The notes below the pieces were generated by a model. That model was not told the origin of the DNA. It saw nothing but the letters and a program-made list of their open reading frames with translations, and made no database searches. Both the position numbers and the translations under genes were made by a program. Positions 1-8,355 of a DNA stretch of 64,000 bases are shown here, in pieces (the stretch's first letter is position 1; every line of letters starts with the position of its first letter). The stretch comes from Methylobacterium sp. Leaf125. Its GTDB lineage: Bacteria; Pseudomonadota; Alphaproteobacteria; Rhizobiales; Beijerinckiaceae. Location of the stretch: contig NZ_LMNU01000046.1 in assembly GCF_001423085.1 (NCBI RefSeq), positions 1 to 64,000 of the forward strand, written 5' to 3'.

Positions 1-172
1 CGCTTGCGCCATCACGCGCAGGCTGCCTAACCTCTCACCCCAGATGGACCAGAGCCTCCGCTCCTGAACACCGCTGAATGTCCCAAATCATCTGACGACG
101 GACAATGGCTAGCATTTTTTATGGCGACATCCTGATCCAGGGCGACGTCGATGCAAAGCGGCCCAGCTGAGC

Positions 173-382
173 ATGAGCAACGTATTTCAATTCCCACCAA
201 GCCGTCAGGCACCAGCTCGGCAGATCCCGCGCGAAGAGTTCGAGCGCTTGGCGGAGCTCGCGTTAGACGTCGTCGACCGAATTGTGGCGATGCTTGATGA
301 GCCGGGCTGCAATGCTGGTGCAGAGGTCGAAAGCCGGGTCGTTCGGCTGAACCGAAACGGCCAGGACCTCGACCGCGGCTAG
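173..382 (+). CDS. small hypothetical protein
   Basis: A 69-residue acidic protein with no signal peptide or membrane segment; I do not recognise a family. The middle (EEFERLAELALDVVDRIVAM) is a predicted amphipathic helix, which is unlike a chance antisense frame. It starts at ATG with only a weak ribosome binding site. It stands alone, transcribed towards a tRNA gene on the other strand. Function unknown; a real small gene is likelier than not. Confidence 0.5.
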   Translation: MSNVFQFPPSRQAPARQIPREEFERLAELALDVVDRIVAMLDEPGCNAGAEVESRVVRLNRNGQDLDRG

Positions 383-487
383 AACGAAGATCGAGTGACA
401 GGTACACTCGCGCTTCCCATGCGCTTCCCGATACTGTTCGCCGGGAAGCGGCTTATCCGAGATCTGCTGCTAAGTGTCTGAAGTGAT

Positions 488-563
<76 letters not shown>

Positions 564-623
564 AACGCCTTGCGGCGATCACTGCGGCCCACCAAGCCCG
601 CTGCGATGAGGGGGCTGATAGCA

Positions 624-656
624 AACGCCCCGGAGGGTGTCCACCCCCGGGGCGTT
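624..656 (-). terminator. hairpin terminator after leuA
   Basis: A 10-bp stem (AACGCCCCGG at 624-633 with CCGGGGCGTT at 647-656) continues inward through a second 5-bp stem (GGGTG with CACCC). It starts about 10 bases after the leuA stop and separates leuA from the tRNA. The T-tract is short on the leuA strand (TTT), while the other side is followed by ATTTTCT, so it could work in both directions. Confidence 0.75.
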
Positions 657-666
657 ATTTTCTCGG

Positions 667-2244
667 CTAAACCGCGGCCGGGCTCTGCGCATGCAGGCGC
701 TCCGCCCAGGCTTCGAGCTTGTTGAGGGCCGAGAGGTAGGCACGCGCCGAGGCGACCAGGGTGTCAGGGTCGGCGCCGCGGGCGGTGACACTGCGCTCGC
801 CGCTCTTCAGACGCACCGAGACCTCGGCCTGGGCGTCCGTGCCCTCGGTGACCGCGTGAACCTGATAGAGCTCGAGGTCGGCCTCGTGGGGCACCAGGGC
901 CTGGATCGCGTTGAACACCGCGTCGACCGGGCCGTTGCCGTCGGCCTCCTCGGTGACGACACGGCCCGCGATGTCGAGCTTCAGAGTCGCCCGCTGTGGG
1001 CCGCGGGTGCCTGCGATCACCGACAGCGAGACGAGACGGATTCGATCATGCGCCGTGGCAAGGTTCTCGTCGACCAGCGCCTCGATATCCTCGTCATAGA
1101 CGTGCTTCTTGCGGTCGGCCAATGCCTTGAAGCGCTCGAACACGTCCTGCATCTGGTTGTCGCTCAGGACGAGGCCGAGCTCGTCCAGTTTAGACCGGAA
1201 GGCGGCTCGGCCCGAATGCTTTCCCATGACGAGCGAGGTCTTGGCAACACCGACCGAGGCCGGAGTCATGATCTCGTAGGTCTCTGTGTGCTTGAGCATC
1301 CCATCCTGATGAATGCCGCTCTCGTGCGCGAAGGCGTTCCGGCCGACGATCGCCTTGTTGTACTGCACGGGGAAGTTCGTCGCGTGGCTGACGAGCTTCG
1401 AGGCGCGGGTGAGCATCGTGGTCTCGATGCCGGTCTCATAGGGCATGACGTCGCCGCGGGTGCGGATCGCCATGACGATCTCCTCGAGAGCGGCGTTGCC
1501 AGCGCGCTCACCGATGCCATTGATGGTACACTCGACCTGACGGGCGCCGCCCTCAATACCAGCCAGGGAATTGGCGATGGCGAGGCCGAGATCGTCGTGG
1601 CAATGCACCGAGAAGATTGCCCGATCGGCGTTCGGTACCCGGTTCCGGACGTCCTGGAACATCCGGCGGTACTCGTCCGGTGTGGCGTAACCCACGGTAT
1701 CGGGCAGGTTGATGGTGGTCGCGCCCGAGTGGATCGCCGCTTCGACGCAGCGGCAGAGATAGTCGATCGGCGTGCGGGTGGCGTCCATGGCCGACCATTC
1801 CACGTCCTCGACGAGGTCGCGGGCCTGGGACACCGTCTTCAGGATGATCTCCACCACCTCATCCTCGGACTTGCGCATCTGGTGCACGAGATGGATTGGC
1901 GACGTCGACACGAAGGTATGGATACGGCCGCGCCTGGCTTGGCGCACCGCCTCACCGGCCCGGACAATGTCCGCCGGAATCGCGCGGGCGAGACCCGCGA
2001 CGGTGGCGCGCTTGACGCGTCGGGCGATCTCGGAAACCGCCTCGAAATCGCCGTTCGACGCGATAGGGAAGCCCGCCTCGATGATGTCGACGCCCATAGT
2101 GTCGAGGAGTTCGGCGACCGCGAGCTTCTCATCGAGGGTCATGGTGGCGCCGGGGCACTGCTCACCGTCGCGCAGGGTGGTGTCGAAGATGAGAACGCGG
2201 TCCTTCGCGCGGGCTTCGGGTGCCGGTGTCGAGGAGGTCGTCAT
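667..2244 (-). CDS. leuA: 2-isopropylmalate synthase
   Basis: Condenses acetyl-CoA with 2-oxoisovalerate in the first committed step of leucine biosynthesis; cytoplasmic. The 525 residues match the usual length of the long bacterial form. The DRE-TIM catalytic barrel begins with FDTTLRDGEQ (about residues 20-29), carries the metal-binding HCHDD (about 214) and the active-site stretch HESGIHQDG, and ends in the C-terminal regulatory domain (about 390-515) through which leucine inhibits the enzyme. It is transcribed alone and followed by a hairpin terminator. A possible leucine-rich leader peptide lies about 150 bases upstream and suggests attenuation. Confidence 0.97.
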   Translation of the reverse strand: MTTSSTPAPEARAKDRVLIFDTTLRDGEQCPGATMTLDEKLAVAELLDTMGVDIIEAGFPIASNGDFEAVSEIARRVKRATVAGLARAIPADIVRAGEAVRQARRGRIHTFVSTSPIHLVHQMRKSEDEVVEIILKTVSQARDLVEDVEWSAMDATRTPIDYLCRCVEAAIHSGATTINLPDTVGYATPDEYRRMFQDVRNRVPNADRAIFSVHCHDDLGLAIANSLAGIEGGARQVECTINGIGERAGNAALEEIVMAIRTRGDVMPYETGIETTMLTRASKLVSHATNFPVQYNKAIVGRNAFAHESGIHQDGMLKHTETYEIMTPASVGVAKTSLVMGKHSGRAAFRSKLDELGLVLSDNQMQDVFERFKALADRKKHVYDEDIEALVDENLATAHDRIRLVSLSVIAGTRGPQRATLKLDIAGRVVTEEADGNGPVDAVFNAIQALVPHEADLELYQVHAVTEGTDAQAEVSVRLKSGERSVTARGADPDTLVASARAYLSALNKLEAWAERLHAQSPAAV

Positions 2245-2353
2245 GTTGGATGTCCTGTCGGGGCGCGGTCAAGAATCGAGGACGCGGCGCCGAGAAATCG
2301 AGGGAGGCCGGGCAAGCGCCAGAGTGCCGGTGCCGACCTTCGCGAACTGCGCT

Positions 2354-2396
2354 CCCCTGAGAGCCCAGGCGCACGCGCCCTGACGGCCCTCAGGGG
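2354..2396 (-). promoter_or_regulatory. leader hairpin upstream of leuA
   Basis: In the leuA 5' region an 8-bp perfect stem (CCCCTGAG with CTCAGGGG on the transcript) encloses an inner GGCGC/GCGCC stem. The 5' arm overlaps the last codons and stop of the possible leader peptide, so a ribosome stalled on the leucine codons just before it would change folding. I see no clear U-tract terminator behind it, so the mechanism is uncertain. Confidence 0.4.
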
Positions 2397-2491
2397 CGGA
2401 TAAGAAGGAGCAGGGCGGTGAGAGACGCGCGCGACCGGGCGACCGCGAAGGCGGCGTTGGTCGTGCTGCACGTGGAGCCGGCGCTGGCCAA
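2390..2491 (-). CDS. possible leuA leader peptide
   Basis: A 33-codon frame starts at TTG with GGGAGA about nine bases upstream and ends at TGA inside the hairpin at 2354-2396. Near its end it has the codons CTG CTC CTT CTT ATC (Leu four times, then Ile), preceded by another Leu codon three residues earlier. A leucine run just before a leader hairpin upstream of leuA is the expected layout of a ribosome-mediated attenuator. The TTG start is a weak point, and no ATG or GTG lies in frame. Confidence 0.35.
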   Translation of the reverse strand: MASAGSTCSTTNAAFAVARSRASLTALLLLIRP

Positions 2492-2804
2492 GGCTCGTCT
2501 CTCCCGAGGGGCAAGGGCGTGCCGTGGCGGCTCGCGAACCTTTGTGAAGGTGGTTTACCTAGCCGCTGGCGGCTGGCTTGACAAGGTTTGGCGCCCTACG
2601 CGCAGCGGATCTCCCGTCGAGGGCTATCCCGGCCGATGGGAACGCCGCACAGATTCTCCACACCCAGTTGTTCGAATTCGCAGGTGTTTGCGTCGGACGC
2701 ATTGTCCTGAGCTCCACCCCGCCTAGCTTCGAAGGCGGATCGAATACGATCCGGCGGCAGAATCAGTCCGTCCACGCAAGAATAAATCTGGAAGGAAACC
2801 CACC
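2492..2804. other. intergenic region, no gene seen
   Basis: The region separates the leuA leader from the MxaD-like gene and must hold both divergent promoters. A TTGACA hexamer occurs at 2578-2583, but no matching -10 box follows at normal spacing. No structured RNA or repeat was recognised. Confidence 0.5.
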
Positions 2805-3290
2805 ATGTCACGGATGCTGTCGCGCACCCTGGGCCTGCCCGCTCTAGCCCTACTCGCCGGAACGGCGCCGGTGCTGGCGCTCGATGCCGCCAAAACCATC
2901 GACGTCGCCGCGCCACCGGCCAAGGTCTGGACGACGATCGGCGATTTTTGCGGCATCGGTCAGTGGCATCCTGCCATCGAGAAGTGCGTGCTGTCGCAGG
3001 ACGGGGGCAAGACTCTGCGGACCCTGAGTCTGAAGGGCGGCGGCACCATCGTCGAGTCGCAGACCAAGCGCGACGACAAGGCCATGAGTTACACCTACGC
3101 CATCGTTTCCGGGCCCCTGCCGGTGAGCGACTATTCTTCGACCCTCTCGGTGATGCCGAAGGGTTCGGGCTCGACCGTGAATTGGACCGGCAGCTTCAAG
3201 GCGAAGGGCGCTCCGGATGCGGTGGCGATCGATGCGGTCTCCGGCATCTACGATTCCGGCCTGAAGGCCATCGCCGACAAGTCCAAGTGA
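2805..3290 (+). CDS. MxaD-like SRPBCC-family periplasmic protein
   Basis: A 161-residue protein with an N-terminal signal peptide (hydrophobic LPALALLAGTAPVLA, cleavage near residue 26) followed by one SRPBCC/polyketide-cyclase-like domain. The start of the domain, IDVAAPPAKVWTTIGDF, and the following WHPAIEKC match MxaD-type proteins, which assist periplasmic methanol oxidation in methylotrophs. GGAAGGAAACCCACC gives a good ribosome binding site. It is not beside other methanol oxidation genes, so it may be an MxaD paralogue binding another small ligand. Family call firm; role inferred. Confidence 0.85.
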   Translation: MSRMLSRTLGLPALALLAGTAPVLALDAAKTIDVAAPPAKVWTTIGDFCGIGQWHPAIEKCVLSQDGGKTLRTLSLKGGGTIVESQTKRDDKAMSYTYAIVSGPLPVSDYSSTLSVMPKGSGSTVNWTGSFKAKGAPDAVAIDAVSGIYDSGLKAIADKSK

Positions 3291-3466
3291 GCGGCTCCAG
3301 GTGAGCGGCTGGTAGAAAAGTCCAACCCGAGGGCGGCTCACCGGGGTCGCCCTCTCATTCCGGGTTGTCCGGCCCCGGACCCGATTGACCGGCCGGAGCG
3401 CACGGCGCAAAACCGCCCCGGATCAAGCTGTGCCGTGTCCCGGCATGGTTACTGTCAGGAGCCGCC

Positions 3467-3796
3467 GTGTCCCGGGTCAGCCTCGCCGTCGCCGTCCTTC
3501 TCTCCGCCGCCCTGCTCGGCGCCTGTAAGCCGACCACCTCCATGTCGCCTGCGGCCGCCGTCGCCCCGGCCCCCGTGGTCGCAGCGCCCCTGCCCCAAGG
3601 CACTGGCTGCAGCCCGTCCATCGCCCGCACCCAGGCGGTGGTCGACAGCGACGTCGCGACCGGCAACCTCAATCCACCCGTGGGCGAGCGCTTCAGCGCC
3701 GACCTGCGCCACGCCGCCGATGCTTGCGCAGGCGGACGCGAACGCGAAGCCCTCAACCTTCTCGGGGCCGCCAAGGCGCGCTACGGCTACCGCTAG
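3467..3796 (+). CDS. small lipoprotein
   Basis: Begins at GTG. The N-terminus is a lipoprotein signal peptide ending in the lipobox LLGAC (Cys near residue 20), so the mature protein is probably lipid-anchored in the envelope. An Ala/Pro/Val-rich linker follows, then a small domain of about 60 residues with two Cys that could form a disulfide (TGCSPS and ADACAGG) and a C-terminal helix. I do not recognise the domain. Its TAG stop overlaps the stop of the convergent NUDIX gene at the palindrome CTAG. Confidence 0.75.
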   Translation: MSRVSLAVAVLLSAALLGACKPTTSMSPAAAVAPAPVVAAPLPQGTGCSPSIARTQAVVDSDVATGNLNPPVGERFSADLRHAADACAGGREREALNLLGAAKARYGYR

Positions 3797-4503
3797 TCCG
3801 CCGCGAAGGCACGCGCCAGATAAGCCCGCACGAAGCCGGGCATCCGGGCAGCATCGAGATCATCCGGCCCGCGCGCGATGGCGAAGCCGGCGAGTTCCGG
3901 CGCGGCCTCGCTTCGCCGATGGCCTTCCATCCGGCCATGCAGCGCCTTGGCTGTCTCGGCGAAGCGTACGGGGCGCAGGAACGCACGCTGGCTTTGGCCC
4001 GAGACCAGGACCCATTCCTCCGGCGCGTCGGCCGGTAGGACGAGGCCTGTCTCCTCCAGGAACTCCCGCCCAGCGCTTCCGGCGAGGTCGACGCGGCTGC
4101 CATCACGGATGTCCGTGTGATCCGGGGTCCCGCAGGCAAAATAGATCTGACCGGCATTGGCGGTGTGTCCGCCCATGATGCCGAGGAGGGCCGCACCGTC
4201 AGAACTCCACGGCACCACCGCTGCGAAGGCATTGGTCACCGCCGGATCCGGGGAGCCCGCGTGGCGGAAGGCGAGGAACTGGGAATACGCGACCTCGAAC
4301 AGGTCGATCACGCAGACCGATCCGTCGATGCGGCAGTCGCGGGCAAGGAGCACCCGTCCGTCGAACAGATCCGGTCGCTCGGCGCGCCGCCGGGCCCAGG
4401 TCTCGGCGATCGTCTCGGCATGGTCGCGGGCCCAGGCCCACTCGGAGGGTACCAACCGGGCCTCGATGTGCCTGAGCGGCGTCAGCGTGAAACCGTCAGA
4501 CAA
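3793..4503 (-). CDS. NUDIX hydrolase domain protein
   Basis: A 236-residue cytoplasmic protein. Near residue 145 it has REFLEETGL, the second half of the Nudix box that binds Mg2+ and hydrolyses a nucleoside-diphosphate-linked substrate. The first half (GSRVDLAGSAG) lacks the canonical Glu and has Val there with Asp next to it, so substrate and even activity are unclear. The N-terminal 100 residues are not a standard Nudix core. It overlaps the upstream phzF-like gene by 8 bases on the same strand, which points to an operon and translational coupling. Confidence 0.8.
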   Translation of the reverse strand: MSDGFTLTPLRHIEARLVPSEWAWARDHAETIAETWARRRAERPDLFDGRVLLARDCRIDGSVCVIDLFEVAYSQFLAFRHAGSPDPAVTNAFAAVVPWSSDGAALLGIMGGHTANAGQIYFACGTPDHTDIRDGSRVDLAGSAGREFLEETGLVLPADAPEEWVLVSGQSQRAFLRPVRFAETAKALHGRMEGHRRSEAAPELAGFAIARGPDDLDAARMPGFVRAYLARAFAAD

Positions 4504-5392
4504 GCAGGGTGCCCTCGCTCACGAGGACTGCCGCCCCGCTGATCTCTACGGAGCGCAGGGCACCGGCGTCGATAACGAGTTGGACCCCGATCGTGCTCGG
4601 CCGGCCCATGGCGACGCCCTGGCGTAGGACGATGTCGTGCTCACCGTCGCCCAGAGGCTCGAACTGCATCATCACTCCGGCGAAAGCCGCCGCAGCCGAG
4701 CCGGTGGCTGGATCTTCCGGCACGCCGATATGGGGCGCGAACATTCGGGCCTGATAGCGGTGGCCGACCTCCTCGGCGTCGAGGGTATAGCAGTAAAGCG
4801 CGGCCGGGGGCCCGAGGTCACCGAGGGCGGCCGCCACCATCCTGGCCCGGTCGAGAGCCGCTTGGCTGGCGAGCGGCACGAACAGGAACGCAGGGCCGGC
4901 CCGGTGCCGGCTCGGGACATGGCGGGCGAAGCCGATCTCGCCCGGCTCCAGGCCCAGGGCGGCGGCGACCAGGCTCGTCTCGGGCCCCTCCCCCAGATAC
5001 TCCGGAAGGACCGGCATCTTGAAGCGCCCGGTGCCGCGCCCGTCCCCGGGTTCAACCACGCAGGCCAGGGTTCCGAGGGAAGCCTCGAGACCGAAGGCCA
5101 TCGCATCGGCAAGCCCCGCTCGCTGGTCGCGCAAGGCGAGAAGGATGGCGGTGCCGAGGGTGGGATGCCCGGCGAAGGGCAATTCGGACGTGGGCGTGAA
5201 GATGCGCATCCGGGCGCGGTGCCGGGACGCCTCGGGCGGAAGCACGAACACCGTCTCGGACAGGTTGAACTCGGCGGCCAGGGCCTGCATGGCAGCCGTG
5301 TCGAGGCCTTCGGCATCGAGGACGACGGCGAGGGGATTTCCCGTCAGCGCCGTGTCGGTGAACACGTCGAGGGTCACGAAGCGGCGTGGCAT
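4496..5392 (-). CDS. PhzF-family isomerase/epimerase
   Basis: A 298-residue protein of the PhzF family, which shares the diaminopimelate-epimerase fold and isomerises small metabolites. The conserved start VTLDVFTDTALTGNPLAVV, the catalytic Glu in NLSETVF (residue 46), GHPTLGTA near 76 and DPATGSAA near 230 are all present. Most genomes have PhzF proteins unrelated to phenazine, and no phenazine genes lie here. Its 3' end overlaps the NUDIX gene, so the two are probably co-transcribed. Confidence 0.9.
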   Translation of the reverse strand: MPRRFVTLDVFTDTALTGNPLAVVLDAEGLDTAAMQALAAEFNLSETVFVLPPEASRHRARMRIFTPTSELPFAGHPTLGTAILLALRDQRAGLADAMAFGLEASLGTLACVVEPGDGRGTGRFKMPVLPEYLGEGPETSLVAAALGLEPGEIGFARHVPSRHRAGPAFLFVPLASQAALDRARMVAAALGDLGPPAALYCYTLDAEEVGHRYQARMFAPHIGVPEDPATGSAAAAFAGVMMQFEPLGDGEHDIVLRQGVAMGRPSTIGVQLVIDAGALRSVEISGAAVLVSEGTLLV

Positions 5393-5440
5393 GGTTGGTT
5401 CTCCGGACTCTGCGAAGGATGAGCTTGAAGAGCGTTCACC

Positions 5441-6289
5441 TTAGACGGTGTCCACTGGGAACGTCTCGGTCGGCGTGACGAACTCGTCCTGCGCCGCCAC
5501 CGTGAGGATCTCGCGGGAGCCAGCTTCAGCCGTGCGGCGCAGGAGGCCGTAAACCGAGGCCCCGGCCATGCCCAGGGCCAGCGCGGCCGAGCGCGTCCGG
5601 GCATAGTGCACCAGGAACAGGGCCGCGATGGCGTCGCCCGCACCGTTCACGTCGAGGTGCAGGCGCGGCGTGCGCAGGCGCCAGAAGTGACCGCCCTCCC
5701 CCGCCAGGAGATCTATGGCGTCGTCCGGCGTGTCGTCGGTGATCAGCGAGGTGACGAGGACGACCCGGGGCCCCAGCGCATGAACCGAGGCCAACGCGCG
5801 CTTGGCCTCCGCGAGGGTGCCGGTCGGCAGACCCGAGAGGTGGTTCAGTTCGAACTGGTTCGGCGTGACGATGTCGGCCGCCGGCACCGCTTGCACACGC
5901 ATGAATTCGGGGATGCCGGGGCGCACGTAGATGCCGCGGTCGGTGTCGCCCATCACGGGGTCGCAGGCGTAGAGCGCCTGCGGGTTCAGCGCCTGCACCG
6001 AGGCCACGGCCCGCACGATGGCGGTACCGATGTCGGCCGAGCCCATGTAGCCCGAGAGCACCCCATCGCAGGTCCCGAGCACGCCGCGCTCGGCAATGCC
6101 GGCGACGAGATCCTCGATCGCCGGGCCGTCGAACACCCGGCCGCGCCAGGCGCCATAGCCGGTGTGGTTGGAGAACTGCACCGTATGGATCGGCCAGACC
6201 TCGACGCCGAGGCGCTGCATCGGAAACACCGCCGAGGCGTTGCCCACGTGGCCGAACGCGACGTGGGACTGAATCGAGAGGATGTTCAT
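5441..6289 (-). CDS. pdxY: pyridoxal kinase PdxY
   Basis: Phosphorylates pyridoxal with ATP in the vitamin B6 salvage pathway; cytoplasmic ribokinase-fold enzyme. The 282 residues fit the family (about 285). The start ILSIQSHVAFGHVGNASAVF, then NHTGYG, DPVMGD and TPNQFEL, and the C-terminal GAGDA anion-hole and catalytic Asp motif (DVNGAGDAIAALF, about residue 220) are typical of PdxY rather than ThiD. It lies on the same strand as the phzF-like gene with a 48-base gap and may share its transcript. Confidence 0.95.
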   Translation of the reverse strand: MNILSIQSHVAFGHVGNASAVFPMQRLGVEVWPIHTVQFSNHTGYGAWRGRVFDGPAIEDLVAGIAERGVLGTCDGVLSGYMGSADIGTAIVRAVASVQALNPQALYACDPVMGDTDRGIYVRPGIPEFMRVQAVPAADIVTPNQFELNHLSGLPTGTLAEAKRALASVHALGPRVVLVTSLITDDTPDDAIDLLAGEGGHFWRLRTPRLHLDVNGAGDAIAALFLVHYARTRSAALALGMAGASVYGLLRRTAEAGSREILTVAAQDEFVTPTETFPVDTV

Positions 6290-6439
6290 TCCGGAATCTC
6301 CCGAAATCCCGCGGCCGAGGAGTTGTGGGGCCAGCCCTTAACCTGGTTTTCCCTCTCGACGCACCCCCGCCGGCGCCCCCGCGCTTGCCCCGATCCGCGC
6401 CCTCGGTCACAGGAAAGCGCCGAACCTCAAGCGAGCCCC

Positions 6440-6961
6440 ATGGACTTCGATTCAATCCGCACCAGCACCCTCGCCTTCGTGGAGGCAAACCAGGGTTGGA
6501 CGCCGCTGATCGTCGGCGTGCTCGCGTTTTGCGAGTCCCTGGCCTTCCTGTCGCTGCTGGTGCCCGCCACCTTTCTGCTCCTCGGCATCGGGGCTCTGAT
6601 GGGCTCGGTCGGCATCCCGTTCTGGCCGGTGATGCTCGCGGGCGCCCTCGGGGCGGCGCTCGGCGATTGGGCCTCCTATGAGTTCGGGCACTACTACAAG
6701 GAGGGAGCCAAGCAGATGTGGCCGATGCGGCGCTATCCCGCCATCGTCGCCCGCGCCGAGGAATTCTGCCGCAAGTGGGGGGCAGGCGGCATTCTGATCG
6801 GGCGCTTCATCGGTCCTGCCCGGGCCGTGGTGCCGCTGATTGCGGGTGTGTTCGGGGTGAAGCGCCTGCCGTTCCAGATCGCCAACGTGACCTCGGCCCT
6901 GGCCTGGGCCTTCCTCATGCTGGCGCCGGGGGCCGGGCTCCTCGGTTACCTGAAGGGCTGA
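6440..6961 (+). CDS. DedA/SNARE-associated family membrane protein
   Basis: A 173-residue inner-membrane protein with the DedA core. After two hydrophobic segments (residues 22-60) the motif GRFIGPARAVVPLIAG (about 121-136) carries the conserved arginines thought to be needed for lipid or proton-coupled transport, and a C-terminal membrane span follows. DedA proteins are linked to undecaprenyl-phosphate or phospholipid flipping and to envelope stress. I start it at the ATG at 6440 because the frame upstream is antisense to pdxY. The next gene begins 6 bases after the stop, so the two are likely an operon. Confidence 0.9.
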   Translation: MDFDSIRTSTLAFVEANQGWTPLIVGVLAFCESLAFLSLLVPATFLLLGIGALMGSVGIPFWPVMLAGALGAALGDWASYEFGHYYKEGAKQMWPMRRYPAIVARAEEFCRKWGAGGILIGRFIGPARAVVPLIAGVFGVKRLPFQIANVTSALAWAFLMLAPGAGLLGYLKG

Positions 6962-6967
6962 GGCGCG

Positions 6968-7753
6968 GTGCGCCGGTTCCCGCCTGAGCGCATCGTCTGC
7001 CTCACGGAGGAAACCGTCGAGACGCTGTACCTCCTCGGCCAGGAGGACCGCATCGTCGGAGTCTCGGGCTACGCGGTGCGCCCCGCCCGGGTCCGGCGAG
7101 AGAAGCCTCGGGTCTCGGCCTTCACCAGTGCCGACCTGCCCAAGATCCTAGCCCTCGCTCCCGACCTCGTCCTGGCCTTCTCCGATCTGCAGGCCGAGAT
7201 CGTGGCCGATCTTGCTCGGGCCGGCATCGCCGTGCACCTGTTCAACCAGCGCGATTTGGCCGGCTGCCTGGCGATGATCCGGACCGTCGGCGCCTTGACC
7301 GACGTGCCGGCCGAGGCCGAAGCACTGGCGATACGGCTGGCCGCCCGGATCGCGGCCGCCGCTGGGGAGAGCGCCGGGCGGCCGCGGCCGCGCGTCTATT
7401 TCGAAGAGTGGGACGCCCCGATGATCTCCGGCATCGGCTGGGTCTCGGACCTCATCACAGCAGCGGGCGGCGACGACGTCTTCCCCGAACTCAGCCGGCA
7501 GGCGGCGGCTCGGGACCGGATCGTGACCTCGGAGGCGGTGATCGCAGCGCGACCCGATGTGATCCTCGCCTCCTGGTGCGGCAAGCGCGTGAACCGCGAC
7601 CACATCCGCGCCCGCCCGGGATGGGACGCGATTCCGGCGGTGGCCGCCGGACGCATTCACGAGATCAAGTCGCCGCTGATCCTCCAGCCCGGCCCCGCCG
7701 CCCTGACGGACGGTTTCGACGCGCTCCGCGCCGCCCTGCGGGACATGGCCTGA
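6968..7753 (+). CDS. BtuF-like cobalamin/siderophore-binding fold protein without signal peptide
   Basis: A 261-residue class III periplasmic-binding-protein fold of the BtuF/FhuD group: PERIVCLTEETVETLYLLGQ, then APDLVLAFSDLQ in the first lobe and ARPDVILASWCG in the second lobe. GTG start. Unlike transport partners it has no signal peptide or lipobox, and no BtuCD-type ABC genes are near, so it probably works in the cytoplasm as a stand-alone ligand-binding protein. The ligand is unknown. It sits 6 bases behind the DedA gene. Confidence 0.8.
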   Translation: MRRFPPERIVCLTEETVETLYLLGQEDRIVGVSGYAVRPARVRREKPRVSAFTSADLPKILALAPDLVLAFSDLQAEIVADLARAGIAVHLFNQRDLAGCLAMIRTVGALTDVPAEAEALAIRLAARIAAAAGESAGRPRPRVYFEEWDAPMISGIGWVSDLITAAGGDDVFPELSRQAAARDRIVTSEAVIAARPDVILASWCGKRVNRDHIRARPGWDAIPAVAAGRIHEIKSPLILQPGPAALTDGFDALRAALRDMA

Positions 7754-7784
7754 GCGGAGTCATACGGTCGGCAACGGGTCGGCC

Positions 7785-8171
7785 TCACGCGGGCGCGCGC
7801 TTGGAGCCCGTCCCGACGGGGCCGCGAGCCAGGCTCGGCGTCGGACGATAAGATGGCGCAGGCGGGCCGCCCGCTTTTCCCCGGCGCTCGCATCCGTCGC
7901 CGCAGGCGATGTCCGGACAATCAGCGGAACCTCCGTCGACCAGGCTCACCCGGGCGAGGACAAGGCGAACGAGCACCACCACCGCCAGGACGACGAAGGG
8001 CCAGGCCAAGCCCAGCCCGACCAGCACGGCGATGCCAAGCTTGAGCACCAGGGAGCCCGCGCGCTTGACCAGGGATATAAGGGTCGCACCGGCGCCCATG
8101 CTACCGCGCGCCGCCCTCAGGACGCGCCTCCGGGCAGGCAGCGAATCCAGGCGCGCGAGTTCACGCGTCAC
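7785..8171 (-). CDS. hypothetical membrane protein
   Basis: 128 residues with a single long hydrophobic segment (about residues 43-73, with LAWPFVVLAVVVLVRLVL) after a basic N-terminus, then a polar tail with three Cys. The hydrophobic run and its composition favour this strand over the Arg/Ser/Thr-rich frame opposite. I do not recognise a family. It is convergent with the BtuF-like gene and divergent from the mmcB-like gene. Confidence 0.5.
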   Translation of the reverse strand: MTRELARLDSLPARRRVLRAARGSMGAGATLISLVKRAGSLVLKLGIAVLVGLGLAWPFVVLAVVVLVRLVLARVSLVDGGSADCPDIACGDGCERRGKAGGPPAPSYRPTPSLARGPVGTGSKRAPA

Positions 8172-8355
8172 GCACTCCGTCTGCGCGTCCCGGTCCGGAT
8201 CTTCGTTCTTCAGCAGGTCACCTCCCCCCGATCGACCGCGATGGGTGCCATGATCCGAGCCGGTGCTCCCCCGAAGCGGGGCAAAGGGGTCGCAGGTGAC
8301 AAGCCGCGCCGGGGCTGATTTCCTGCGAACAGTCCCAATTCGGGACGTCGTTCCG

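Noticed and set aside
637..2403. Long open frame antisense to leuA
   Set aside because: Its product is Arg/Gly/Val/Asp-rich noise opposite a clear leuA; GC3 bias opens such frames in this genome.
2806..2812. TGTCACG at the start of the MxaD-like gene as an ECF41 -35 box
   Set aside because: No CGTC follows 16 or 17 bases later.
7909..8253. Forward frame opposite the small membrane protein
   Set aside because: Ser/Thr/Arg-rich with no hydrophobic core; the reverse strand has a clear membrane span.
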